Position numbers and translations under genes: made by a program
Part shown: in pieces, positions 24,591 through 35,600 of the stretch
How positions within the stretch are numbered: the stretch's first letter is position 1
Layout: every line of letters starts with the position of its first letter
DNA from: Lachnospiraceae bacterium
GTDB lineage: Bacteria; Bacillota; Clostridia; Lachnospirales; Lachnospiraceae
Length of the DNA stretch: 39,583 bases
Direction: 5' to 3'
Assembly (NCBI GenBank): GCA_017442865.1
Contig: JAFRXK010000036.1
Coordinates: forward strand, 1 to 39,583
Notes under the pieces: model-generated
Databases searched by the model: none
Told to the model about the DNA's origin: nothing
Seen by the model: the letters and a program-made list of their open reading frames with translations, nothing else

Positions 24591-26084
24591 TTACCTCAGC
24601 CATCCCATTTTATATGCCTCTATTGATTCCTGATATTCTTTATCAGCAGACTTCATAATCTCTGCCACATCAGCATTCTTATCGGCAAGCACCTTCTGAA
24701 TAACCATTGTGAGCATTGCATATGTAGTATTATCTGTCACAATTTCTTCATCTCTGACATTACCATTCCTGATAAAATCATAATATTCAGTATAAAGTCC
24801 CTGATTAACATTACCGTACTTTTCAATTGCTTCCGCCCAGGCAGCATCAAGCTCACTGCTGTTGTCCCAGCCTGTAAATGACCTGATTACCGGAATGCCC
24901 TGTTCATTATTTATTCTTGCGTTCTCCATAATTTCCTGCTTGATTTTATCTGTTGCCACAGGAGATTTACCCATTAATACCAGATAATCAAGGGCCGCAT
25001 TAACTTCCTCGTCTGTTGCATCTTTGGCAAACATATATACTGTGGAGCCGGTTAAGCTGTATGCTCCTGACGGTCCTGCCGGCATAGGACCAATACTGAA
25101 TTTATCGGATGCAAGCCCTTTTAATACAGGCTGATTAACAGCATCATTTGCCGCCATATACATAGCAACCGTACCATTGGCAATATGGTCAAATCCTGCA
25201 TCCCATTCATCATTTAATGGATCCTCTGTCAGAACATCATAGTCCCATTTAAGTGATTTTAAAAATTCCATGGCTGAAATTGCCTCCTCTGAAGCAATGC
25301 TTGTAGTAAATGTTCCATCATCATTATACGTAAAAAAACTTGCTCCAAATCCCCACGCAATATTTAAAAACTGCCATCCTGCAACAACATTTCCTGCCGG
25401 AAAGCAAAATCCCGCCTGACCTGTAGCCTTCTTTATAAGCCTTGCGTCCTCAGCCAGCTCCTCCCATGTCTTTGGATATTTCGGGACACCGTTTCCGTCA
25501 ACAAGCCCGGCCGCCTTAAACATATCAATATTAACCATTAATCCCATCACATATCCATCATGTGGGACACCATATATTCTTCCTTCATCATCCGTAACAT
25601 GCTCTCGAAATGAATTATTCATGCTTTCCAGCCATCCGCGTTTTTCAAGAATATCTGTGATATCTCTTACATATCCGCCTTTGATAAGCTTATCTGTTTC
25701 CATATACCAGGTTTCGAATATTGTTGGACACTTTCCTGACGCCACTAATGGTATAAACGTATCATTAGAATAAATATACGGTGTTTTCTCAACCTTTATA
25801 TTTGGATTATTTTGTGTTAAATGATTAATGTATTCATCATGCTGTTTAAATTTCTCTTCATCAGATCCACTCCATGGATATATTCCCAGCTTCAAAACTA
25901 CTGTGTTGTCATCAGATTCTGCTGTTTCACTATGCTTTTCCTCTATTTCTGATGAAACATCAAATATTGTGCAGCCTGTACTGACAGGAAGCGTAAGAAT
26001 TAAAACGATTAATAATGCAGCCTTAAGTTTCTTTTTTGAAACATAACCTATCTCTTCAAAATATTTTTTTATTGAACCTCTCAT
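24591..26084 (-). CDS. Family 1 extracellular solute-binding lipoprotein
   Basis: A 497-residue lipoprotein: a basic N-terminus, hydrophobic segment about residues 20-33 and lipobox STGC with Cys38. The mature part has the carbohydrate-type binding fold with ASGKCPTIFETWYMETDKL, DDEGRIYGVPHDGYVMGLMV and VPKYPKTWEELAEDARL. The expected role is capture of a sugar or oligosaccharide for an ABC importer. Permease and ATPase genes are absent from the window, so it may serve a distant or shared transporter. AAGGGG lies 6 nt before ATG 26084. It has a good promoter flanked by repeated motifs and is followed 31 nt later by a signal-less paralogue. Confidence 0.9.
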   Translation of the reverse strand: MRGSIKKYFEEIGYVSKKKLKAALLIVLILTLPVSTGCTIFDVSSEIEEKHSETAESDDNTVVLKLGIYPWSGSDEEKFKQHDEYINHLTQNNPNIKVEKTPYIYSNDTFIPLVASGKCPTIFETWYMETDKLIKGGYVRDITDILEKRGWLESMNNSFREHVTDDEGRIYGVPHDGYVMGLMVNIDMFKAAGLVDGNGVPKYPKTWEELAEDARLIKKATGQAGFCFPAGNVVAGWQFLNIAWGFGASFFTYNDDGTFTTSIASEEAISAMEFLKSLKWDYDVLTEDPLNDEWDAGFDHIANGTVAMYMAANDAVNQPVLKGLASDKFSIGPMPAGPSGAYSLTGSTVYMFAKDATDEEVNAALDYLVLMGKSPVATDKIKQEIMENARINNEQGIPVIRSFTGWDNSSELDAAWAEAIEKYGNVNQGLYTEYYDFIRNGNVRDEEIVTDNTTYAMLTMVIQKVLADKNADVAEIMKSADKEYQESIEAYKMGWLR

Positions 26085-26110
26085 AACTATCCCCTTTCAG
26101 CAAAAAAGCT

Positions 26111-26181
26111 TATTTTACATTTGTCTAATATTATTGTAACAGTTCACAAGTACTAAGTCAATATTATTTTATACATTTGTC
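26111..26181. repeat. Two direct repeats flanking the solute-binding protein promoter
   Basis: TATTTTACATTTGTC (26111-26125) and TATTTTATACATTTGTC (26165-26181) differ only by a 2-bp insertion. One lies downstream of the -10 and one upstream of the -35, a geometry seen with repressors. Confidence 0.6.
26133..26161 (-). promoter_or_regulatory. Promoter of the solute-binding lipoprotein gene
   Basis: TTGACT (26161-26156), a 17-bp spacer and TACAAT (26138-26133) on the minus strand, about 50 nt before the start codon. Confidence 0.75.
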
Positions 26182-26237
26182 AAATTTGATTTTTGAAATA
26201 ACCTGATATAAAAGATATAATTATGATTTTGATTATA

Positions 26238-26272
26238 GAAAAAAAAGATCCCGAAACTAATCTCCGGGATCT
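26238..26272 (-). terminator. Rho-independent terminator after rpsU
   Basis: AGATCCCG (26272-26265, minus strand) pairs with CGGGATCT (26253-26246), followed by a run of about eight T residues. It begins 13 nt after the rpsU stop codon. Confidence 0.9.
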
Positions 26273-26284
26273 CTTTAATAGACA

Positions 26285-26461
26285 TTAATTATATTTACGT
26301 TTTCTAGCAGCTTCAGACTTCTTCTTACGTCTTACGCTTGGTTTTTCGTAATGCTCTCTCTTACGAATCTCCTGCTGAATACCAGCCTTTGCACAGTTCC
26401 TCTTGAATCTGCGTAAAGCGCTGTCTAAACTTTCATTATCTTTTACAATAACATTTGACAT
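26285..26461 (-). CDS. rpsU: 30S ribosomal protein S21
   Basis: A 58-residue basic protein found by reading the minus strand between ATG 26461 and TAA 26285. It starts [20 protein letters not shown], continues [20 protein letters not shown] and ends in a Lys/Arg-rich tail, the standard Bacillota S21 sequence and length. S21 sits at the 30S platform near the anti-Shine-Dalgarno region. It has its own promoter and terminator, so it is monocistronic. The ribosome binding site includes AGGTG 7 nt before the ATG. A hairpin lies just upstream in the leader. Confidence 0.97.
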   Translation of the reverse strand: MSNVIVKDNESLDSALRRFKRNCAKAGIQQEIRKREHYEKPSVRRKKKSEAARKRKYN

Positions 26462-26483
26462 AGACTCACACCTAACCTCCCTC

Positions 26484-26517
26484 CAGTTGTGTATTGTGCA
26501 TTTGCATCATCCAACTG
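26484..26517 (-). other. Hairpin in the rpsU leader
   Basis: CAGTTG (minus strand 26517-26512) pairs with CAACTG (26489-26484); the loop contains a small ATGCA/TGCAT-type pairing. It sits directly before the GGAGG-rich ribosome binding region, where it could affect translation. Confidence 0.35.
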
Positions 26518-26545
26518 TATGGGTATAATTTTTAGCACGATATCA

Positions 26546-26573
26546 ATTATATCACAAATTTTTAATTCGTCAA
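26546..26573 (-). promoter_or_regulatory. Promoter of rpsU
   Basis: TTGACG (26573-26568), a 16-bp spacer and TATAAT (26551-26546) on the minus strand, giving a leader of about 80 nt. Confidence 0.75.
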
Positions 26574-26592
26574 TATTTTTTTGTCATTATTT

Positions 26593-26625
26593 CTGCCACG
26601 GCGGATTTTATTTCCGCCATGACAG
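26593..26625 (-). terminator. Strong hairpin downstream of the giant surface-protein gene (poor U-tract)
   Basis: CTGCCACGGCGGA (26593-26605) and TCCGCCATGACAG (26613-26625) form a 13-bp stem (two G-U or mismatch positions, depending on strand) with a 7-nt loop. On the minus strand the following bases are AAATAATGAC rather than T-rich, so termination by it is uncertain. It is 63 nt past the stop codon. Confidence 0.45.
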
Positions 26626-26688
26626 ATTTTAGGTTGTTATAACGACTTCAACTATTATTATAAGTTAAGTTTTTATATGGAAAGATAT

Positions 26689-29600
26689 CTAGCGGCGGCG
26701 CTTTTTCTTTATCACCAGTAATGACGTAACAACGATTGCCGCTATTGCCATAAGTATAATATAAACGGCAAGATTATTGCTGTCTCCGGTTATCGGCAGC
26801 CATCCTCCGATATTCTCTCCACAACGCTGGCATCGACCCTTATCCTTTCCCTCAGGAAGAATATGTCCGAGTGCAGCAGTTTCCTGATGTCCCGAAATAT
26901 ATTTACCGCAGTCCTCACAATAAATACCGGATGTGTAGCCCTTTTCAGTACATGTTGATTCTTTTGCAGGTACGTTCTTTGTATGAACATGGTTATCAGG
27001 ATTCTTTGCAAGCTGCTCTATTCTTGTTTCACCACAGATACTGCATGTAAATGTCTTTGTTCCTTCCTCAACGCACGTAGGTGTACGGGTAATTGTTCCA
27101 TCATCCCAGTCATGTACTATTGTCTCTGTACCGACTGTTACGTTGAATTTCACGACAGAATCAATGTTTTCAGCATCCAGTGCATCACGAACATAAACAA
27201 TATAATCACCTGCTTCAAGCTTATCAAAGTCTGTATCATCAGACCATGCTTCGTTTTTGACAAGCTCTTCCACGGAAATATCTTCATCAGCCTTGCAAAG
27301 CATATATTCATACCTGCCGATATACTTACCCTCTGCCTGATTACCTGCCTCGGAATCGTAAAAGCCTCCTGTTAAAGCATCCGGGTCAAGCTTAATGCTT
27401 CCCTTATTTGTATGTCCGACATTTGTAACTGTAATAAAGTCTTCAAAGGCTTTTCCTTCTGCGAGCGAAACTTTAATTCCTTCAACATGGCATTCAGCCT
27501 TTGAAGTTCTGCTATCAGAATCAACAGCAGTTAGAACATAATCACCATTGTATGATAATGGTATTTCTCCTGAAAGCTGCTTTTGTCCTTCAATAATCCA
27601 AACAGGCACTCCATTAATCATTACAGATTTAACGGTACCGTCTGAGATATCCCAGTCAGCCTTTGAAGCACTCCATAAAAGCTTTTTCCTGTCGTCAGAT
27701 ATTTTCAACGAAACCTCAGGTGCCAGAATACTGTCATCGCCGATAAATTCCTTACAACGCTGACAATAACCGCTTTCCCAGCCTTCCAAAAGGATGTGTC
27801 CATATGCAGGAACCTCTTCATGTCCTGAAATATATTTTTCACAATCTTCACAGTACACTCCATCTGTATAACCGGTTTCTGTACAGGTTGGCTCTATAGC
27901 CTCAACATCTTTTACATGAACATGATTATCAGGATTAACAGGAAGAGGCACTGTCTTTGTATCTTTGCAAACCTCGCAGGTAAATATCTTTTCACCTTCA
28001 TTTACGCATGTTGCTTCTTTGCTGATTTCGCCTTCGTTCCATGTATGCTTATCCGGATCCATAGGAATCACTTCTGTCTTGGTCTTTCCACAGGTCGGAC
28101 ATGTAAATAATCTCTCACCATCTTCAATACATGTAGGCTCTTTTGTAATCCTGCCTTCATCCCAGTCATGAACGATTTCGTCTGTACCGACAGTTACATT
28201 AAATACAGCAACTTCATCTGCATTGTCAGGCTCCAGTGCGTCACGCACATAAATAATATAATCACCGGCATCGAGCTCATCAAAAGCAGTCTCGTCAGTC
28301 CATACGTCTTCCTTAAGCACATCTGCCACTGATGCTGCTTCATCTGCCTTCAGTAATACATACTCGTACCTGCCTATATATTTTCCTTCGGCTGGATTAC
28401 TTGCAGCAGCATCATAGAAGCCTCCTGTAAGCGCAGCTTCATCAAGACTTATGCTTCCCTTATTTGTATGTCCGACATTTGTGACTGAAATGAGGTCTTT
28501 AATACTCTTTCCGTCCTTAAGTGAAACCTTGATACCATTTACCATGCAGTCAGCCTTAGAGGTTCTGTTGCCTGTATCCTCAGCAATAAGACTGTAATAA
28601 CCGTTGTATGACAGTGGTATTTCACCTGAAACCTTCTTCTGTCCCTTATCAATCACTAAAAGCATGCCGTTTAATGTTACGTTCTTAATTGTATCTGCTG
28701 ATATATCCCAGTCAGCCTTTGAAGCACCCCACAAAAGTGCCATCATATCCTCAGAGACTGTCAATGTTACCTTAGGCGCACGAATAATATCATCACCGAT
28801 AAATTCATTACAACGCAGACAATAACCGCTTTCCCAGCCCTCCGGAAGGATATGTCCATGTGCAGGAACCTCTTTATGCCCTGAAACATATTTCTTACAA
28901 TCATCGCAGTAAATACCTTCTGTATATCCGCTTTCCGTACATGTAGGCTCTACCGCCTTAATCGTTCTGACATGTACATGATTGTCAGGATTTATCGCAA
29001 GTACTTCTGTTCTTGTCTTTTTGCAGATTTCACATGTAAATGTCTTTACGCCTTCACTTATACAGGTCGGCTCAGTTGTAATATCGCCATCATTCCATGT
29101 ATGTTTATCCGGTTCCATAGGAATTACTTCTGTCTTTGTCTTTCCACAGGTCGGACAAGTATACTTGATTTTACCGTCGCTAATGCAGGTTGCTTCCTTT
29201 ATTACCACACCTTCATCCCAGTCGTGTACTATGGCTTCCGTACCGACCGTTATACTGAAGCTTGCAACCTCCTCTGCATTGTCAGGGTCAAGAGCATCTC
29301 TCACATAAAGCAGATAATGTGATGCGCCAAGCTCATCAAAGGTGGTCTTTGTAGTCCATTCTCCATCCTTAACCATCTCTGCTATTGTTAATGCATCCTT
29401 TTCCTTCTGCAATACATATTCATATCTGCCGACATAATTTCCTGCAGCAATATCGCCTGCATCAGGGTCATAGAAGCCGCCGCATAAAGCATCAGGGTTA
29501 ATGTTTATGCTGCCCTTATTGGTATGTCCTACCTTTGTAACAGATATAAGCTCTTTCTTAGTGCAGCCTTCCTTGAGTGCTACAGGTATACCACTCACAC

Positions 29601-32600
29601 TGTAAGAATCTTCAGCAGTATTTGTAAGGGTATCCTCAGCGTGCAGCGTATAATCACCATTATAGTAAACAGGGATGCTGCCCGTAAGGTATGTCTGTCC
29701 TTCTTCAATTTCAAGAGGCATACCGTTAAATGTCACAAGCTTAACGGTTTTCTTGAAGTTGCCTGCGTTTTCTCTTAACACACTCCAATCAAGTGCTTTT
29801 CCATCTTCCGAAGGCTCAAGTGTTGCATCAAATGTATTAGTATCAATTCTGGTCATATACACAACAGTCTGTGCCCAGCGGTTTTCATTTGGTGCAGGGT
29901 CATTTGCACGGACAAGATACCAGCCGTTTCTTGCTGCCGGATATGTCTTATCTGCAAGCGGAGAAACAATATCAGAGGTAAGTCCGCCATCCGCTGCAGC
30001 TGTGATACACTCAACCGTAATAACCGCTGTGTCGCTGCCGTCTGATGCAGTAGCAGATGTCTCAATATACGCACTGTCTTTGTTATTAAAGCTTACATCA
30101 TCTGTCAGAGGAACATCTGTCTGTGAACCGTTTCCACGCTTCATCAATGTCGCATCGACATCCGGCACCTCAGATGACGCTCCGTATGTTGTCTGAGTAT
30201 TAAACCAGTCAACATCGATTGTATGTACCGTGCGGTTGCCAACATCATCCACAGCATCAAAGGTATATGTACCATTTTCCGTGAAGACTAAATCAACTGT
30301 CCAGAATGTATCATCCTGTTTTGTAATAGACTCAGGTATTTTACTGTTAAGCGCAACGCTTGACAGTCCCGTATCATCCATAATAAATGCCTGTAATTTT
30401 ACTTCTTCTCCGTTCTCTACTGATGCTGTATCAGGGAATGAACGGCTGTAATAAATATGCGGCGCATCATCATCCTGTGCCGGAACCGGTATTCCGCCTT
30501 CATCGCTGAAGGTTTCAATCAGTCGGTCAAAGAAAGCATAGCCCGTTGAATCCACTGTGCCTGTAACAGTAACCGTAACAGTATGCGGCATGTTTTCAGG
30601 ATTTTCACCAAAGTATACTGTAGCAAATTCTCCGTTCTCGTTGCCGTCACCGCCAGACGCTGAAATAGTTACAGGCTTAAAGCCTTCGAAATCACTTTCA
30701 ACCTTAACCTCTCCGTCAAATGTAAAGCTTATCGATTCTGCCTGCGTCGTAAATTTAAAACTGCTTCCAAGCTTACCGTTTGACAGATTACCAAGATATG
30801 GCTCTGTACCGTCGTTACCCCATAATGGAACAATGCCATCAAATGTCCAGCCCTGTGTATTAATAAGTTCAGATGCATCATAGGCTGTACCGTCAGCATT
30901 ATAGAAGGTAAAGAGAGCATTATCATTGAAAATATTTATGCCCTCAGCCGTCGGTGTTACGCTGTAAGCAATATCAAAGAAGCTGTTAGTATTTGTATCA
31001 AGAATACGGATGAATCCACTGCCCTCTCCTGACGGAGCTAAAACAAGTGTTCCGCTTCCCATACCATTTTCAAAGCTTCCGTATTTAAAGCTCTTAATTC
31101 CGAGATGCTCCTCATCCTGATGGTCTGAAAATTCCGTAACAAGTATACGCGGCTGTTCATCGCCTGTCGTATAACGTACCCTTACAGGAATTCTTAATGT
31201 ATTGCCCATCGGAACTGAAAGCCTTGCCGGTGCGGTAAATACTGTGCGATGCTCCACTCCTGTCGTCCACGCATTATCCAGAGTGTTGTATTCATTATGG
31301 GTTCCCTCTGTCACTCCCATATCAGTAACCGTTATTTCATCAGCATCGCTGAAAAGCTCAATTTTAAGTGATAATCCTCCTGTGGCGATATCATTGAAGC
31401 ATTCTGAAGGAACGGCAATTCTTCCTGTAACTATCTTTCCATAGCCCGGCAGTATCGTTCCTATATCATATATTCCGTCAGCCCTGCCACCTCTTAACGC
31501 TGCCTTAAGATGTACATCTGCAGTATCAAATGTTGCATTTGTTAAATCAAGCGGAGCATATACTGGTTTTCCATCTTCATCTGTAAAGCCTGTATCAAAG
31601 CTGAAGACAGCCTTTACGTTTTGTGCATCTATCGTACCTCTGTTGCCTGCCGTGAACTCCAAATCGATAACTGCATTGCCCTGCTCATCCACATCAGCAA
31701 GATTAATACTGCTATCAGCAATGCCAAGCTCGGCACAGTTATTAATTGTAAATACAGGGTCAGTTAAGGCATCAAACGGCATTCCACCTGTTTCTTTGTA
31801 ATAATCAGACTCTCGTACACGTATTAAAATTTTTGTACCATCTGTCAAAGTTTCAGGAATATCAAGATAGCCCTTAAGATTCACCTGCTGTCCCGGAATA
31901 ATATTCTGTGTCACCGTCCACTCTGCAAGTACGCTTGTACCTGAATCATTTTGTGCCTGAAGCGAAACCTCTATCGGCTGGTCCTTACTTCCACGGATAC
32001 CGACATCACCTGTGTTTGTAAAGCCTATATTGGCATATAAGTAGGCACCTGCACTAAAATCATAAATAGGCATATCAATATATCCGTTGCCTACAGCCTG
32101 CTGTCCTACACCATAACCAATCGCATATACACCGACGCCTGCAGGAGCATTTTTGCTTCTCGGATATTCTCTTGCCGTAACTTTTTCATCCGGCACTGTT
32201 ATTACCGGATACTCTGCATCTCCGGTTTCCTTTAGATATCCCATTGAACCCTGTGTGAGAACTAAAAGCGTATCAGCAGTCTGTCCAAGTGCAATCTGCG
32301 GATTTTTAAATACAAAATAGTCCAGACTTCCTTTATCATAATCCTTAAGGAGTCCGAGATATGCGTTTTCAGCATCATCCTGACTTCTGTTTTCTCTCAG
32401 ATTATCCTCATATACACTCATATGGTTCATGGCAAGCATTGTTCCTGCTCCCCAGCTTCCTGTAACAGGGTCAAATTTCGTCAGCCAGAGAGCATTATCT
32501 AAAGTGCCCTCTACGCCTGAAGTATAAATTGCCGCAAGGTTTCCATTGCCGTCTACGCCGATTGTTGTCTCATTTCGTCCTGTAGCCACGTATGCTTCCG

Positions 32601-35600
32601 CAGAATCTTCAGCATCTGAGGTATCAGCCCTAAAGAAAGGTATAATGCTTCCGCTCTGGGCTGTGGCAATATTCTTCAACGAATCTTCTTTAATAAGATA
32701 TGTTGCTCCGTTCATATCAAACAAAAGGAAATGCTCAGTATTCCCGCTCTTCAAAAGGAATGACTCTTCTTCACCAGACAAAGCATTGCCAAGGTTTGCG
32801 TTAAGGAACTGTAAATTACCGAACCACGGGTCATTTCTCTGCTCGCTGCGGACTCCATTCTTATAGACTCCGTCTAAAATGCTGTCATTATTATCAAAAT
32901 CATAAAGTGTTCGCAACAGTACAGCCTTGCCCTTTTGTCCCCACTTAACTTTATCTTTTTCGACAGTAAATGTACGAAGGTAAAGTCTCTTTATCGTCAG
33001 ACGATTCTCAATTTCATCTGTCTTTTCCGTTTTTGTACCGGAAGCATTTGTGTAACAGCTTTCACTTGTTGTATATGCCACGTAGTATGTACCGTCAATA
33101 TCAGTTGTTTCAATATTGTCAACTGTCACGCCATCGGAAAGGCTTATAACCGATACGGGCTTTTCACCTATTGAAACACATATTTCCGAATTACCTCCGT
33201 TTACTGTCCACGCTGCTCTCTGCATGCCGATTCGCTGCTTTGCTATCTCCGAAATTGCTTCATCGCTGCTGGCTGCATCAAAACCTGTCTTTGAAAGATA
33301 ATCCGCAAGCATATCGGTACGTGTTTCAATCTCGTCATCTGTAAGGTGATTTGAGCGGATATAAACCACAGCATCCGATGCAGATGCTGGAATAGCTACA
33401 TTTGCGCCCGTTTTTCCGCTGACTTTAACTGCCGGAGTAAATGATTCATCTCCAGGTAAATAATACGCTGTCTTCACAACAGTATTCTTTGCAGCATTAT
33501 CTAATGTTTTAAGAGTGCTTGAATCGGCTGGCTTGGCAGGCGTATCGTAGCTTACCCATGTCACATACAGTCCGCCATCGCTCTCTTTAGCGTAAAAATC
33601 AAGGTCTCCGGTGCCATCATCGGTACCATCCTCAAGGACATCCACAATAATATATGGTGTAACGTCTGTCTCATCAACAGGATTTACAAAGCCCGGCTGA
33701 ACCCCTCTCATTTTAAGCTTACTGAGTACAAGCATTGTTTTATCAAGTGTGCTTTCTGCCTTCTCACGGCTTATGTGATAAAGCACATAGTTTTCATCAT
33801 CTATGGTAACAACCTTGTAATCGTAGCCTGATGTCAGACCATCTGCAAGCTTCACAGCATCGGAGCTTCCTGAATAACCGCCAAGCTCAAACGGCACACT
33901 CACATCATTTGCCTGATATGCTTTAAGCATGTTAGGCTTAACCTCTTCCTGCTGCTTATAAATCGTCTGCGTATCGGCGGTATCACCCGGCAGCTTAAGC
34001 TTTGCATCATATACATTGCCCTTGCTGTCTCTCATTGATAAAACGCCAATCTGTCCGCCGTATTTGTCGCCTATTGCCGACCAACTGTGACTCCATTGGT
34101 CCTTTTTGCCATCATATTTTATCGAATAACCTATCAAATCCATGCCCTGCGAAAAGAACAGAAATACAACTTTAAATCCAAGAGCAATTGCAAATGTGGC
34201 TGAATCAAATGAATAATCTTTTTCCGACGTTGGGAAGAATGTCATTGATACACCGGCGCTAAACTTAACATAAATCTCAAATTTCATAAGCTCTACGCCG
34301 ATTCCGCCCGCAACATTTACAAAGAATGTAGGGTCAAACTTAATACCACTCCAATACAAATCATAGGATTGATCTTTTATCATCGCAAGATATTTAATAT
34401 CAGTATCCTCTAATGCTGACACTTTAAGATAGCATGTTTTACCATCAAGGTCATAACCATCCTTACGTACCATAGTGGCTGTTACAGTATCATCACCTGA
34501 TGATTTCAAAAAGCCCATGTTTGCATTTGGAAGCTTTTTAGTGCACTCAATGTCTTCGTATAATTCCAGTCCAACCTTACCTTTGAATTTTATATTAATT
34601 GCTTTGTATTGTACCTGGAAAACATAAAATTCACCCTTATTAATTTTCAAGCCGTTTCCTGTCGCCTCGTTAGCAAACGGAGCTGTCTCAACAGTCTTCG
34701 GTTTAAATGTACCGCCCGATGATACACTTACGGTAATACCAACCTTTATACATATATACAATGCCGGACAGAAAACAAATCTGTGCATATACGTATACTG
34801 CAGCGTACCTTTGAAACCTCCTGAAAACTGTTTAAAAACAAACTCATTTTCTACCGGGTCATATTTGAAAAGAATTGCAGCTGTAACCACCAGAATAGCA
34901 TTAAAGCCCTTTGATGTATATTTACCCTGCTCGACAGCATCTGAATAACTGTCATCAGAATACAATAATCCTTCCGGTCCAAAATAAATATTTTTACAGT
35001 TTTCAAACTTTTTTAAATTGTTTTTTATTGAATCTATCGGGCCTTTGACTCCTTTTCCCTGTTTCCACGATGCAATAGGAATTGAAAATGAAACAATATG
35101 CTCAAGTCCGTTATATGAATAACTTATGAAATCATATGGCATATCTCCAAATCTTGACTTTGGTATCTTTGTATTTAAATTAATATTAAACTCTGACATA
35201 CTGCTTCCACTATCATCCATGTCAAAGCCACCGTTTGCAGCCTCATTACCGGAACCCACCTGTGACAGATAAGACGCATCCGGTGTCGTATTGTTTGAGA
35301 TGAGCGAGGAACTCTCTGGCTTTGGCTTGTTTTTATCCGGATTAGCTATCATCTGATCCATAGAAACAACCTGCTGCTGTACGCACAAGGCAATCGTTGA
35401 GTTGCCGACAAAAGAGCCAAGATATCCGTTAAGATTTGCTATATCGACATCACTCATTACAAACTTTCCGCCCTCAATTCTTGCTTCTCTAGCTAAAGGA
35501 ATACTGTGTCCCGCTAAGGAATTTTCAATGAATATCGGTTCTGGACTGTCATATGGATAAAGCAGATTACCCTGATAATCAGGATTCCATATATACTTTT

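Noticed and set aside
29675..30196. 173-codon plus-strand open frame
   Set aside because: Antisense to the giant surface-protein gene; an artefact of that gene's codon pattern, as are many shorter plus-strand frames along it.
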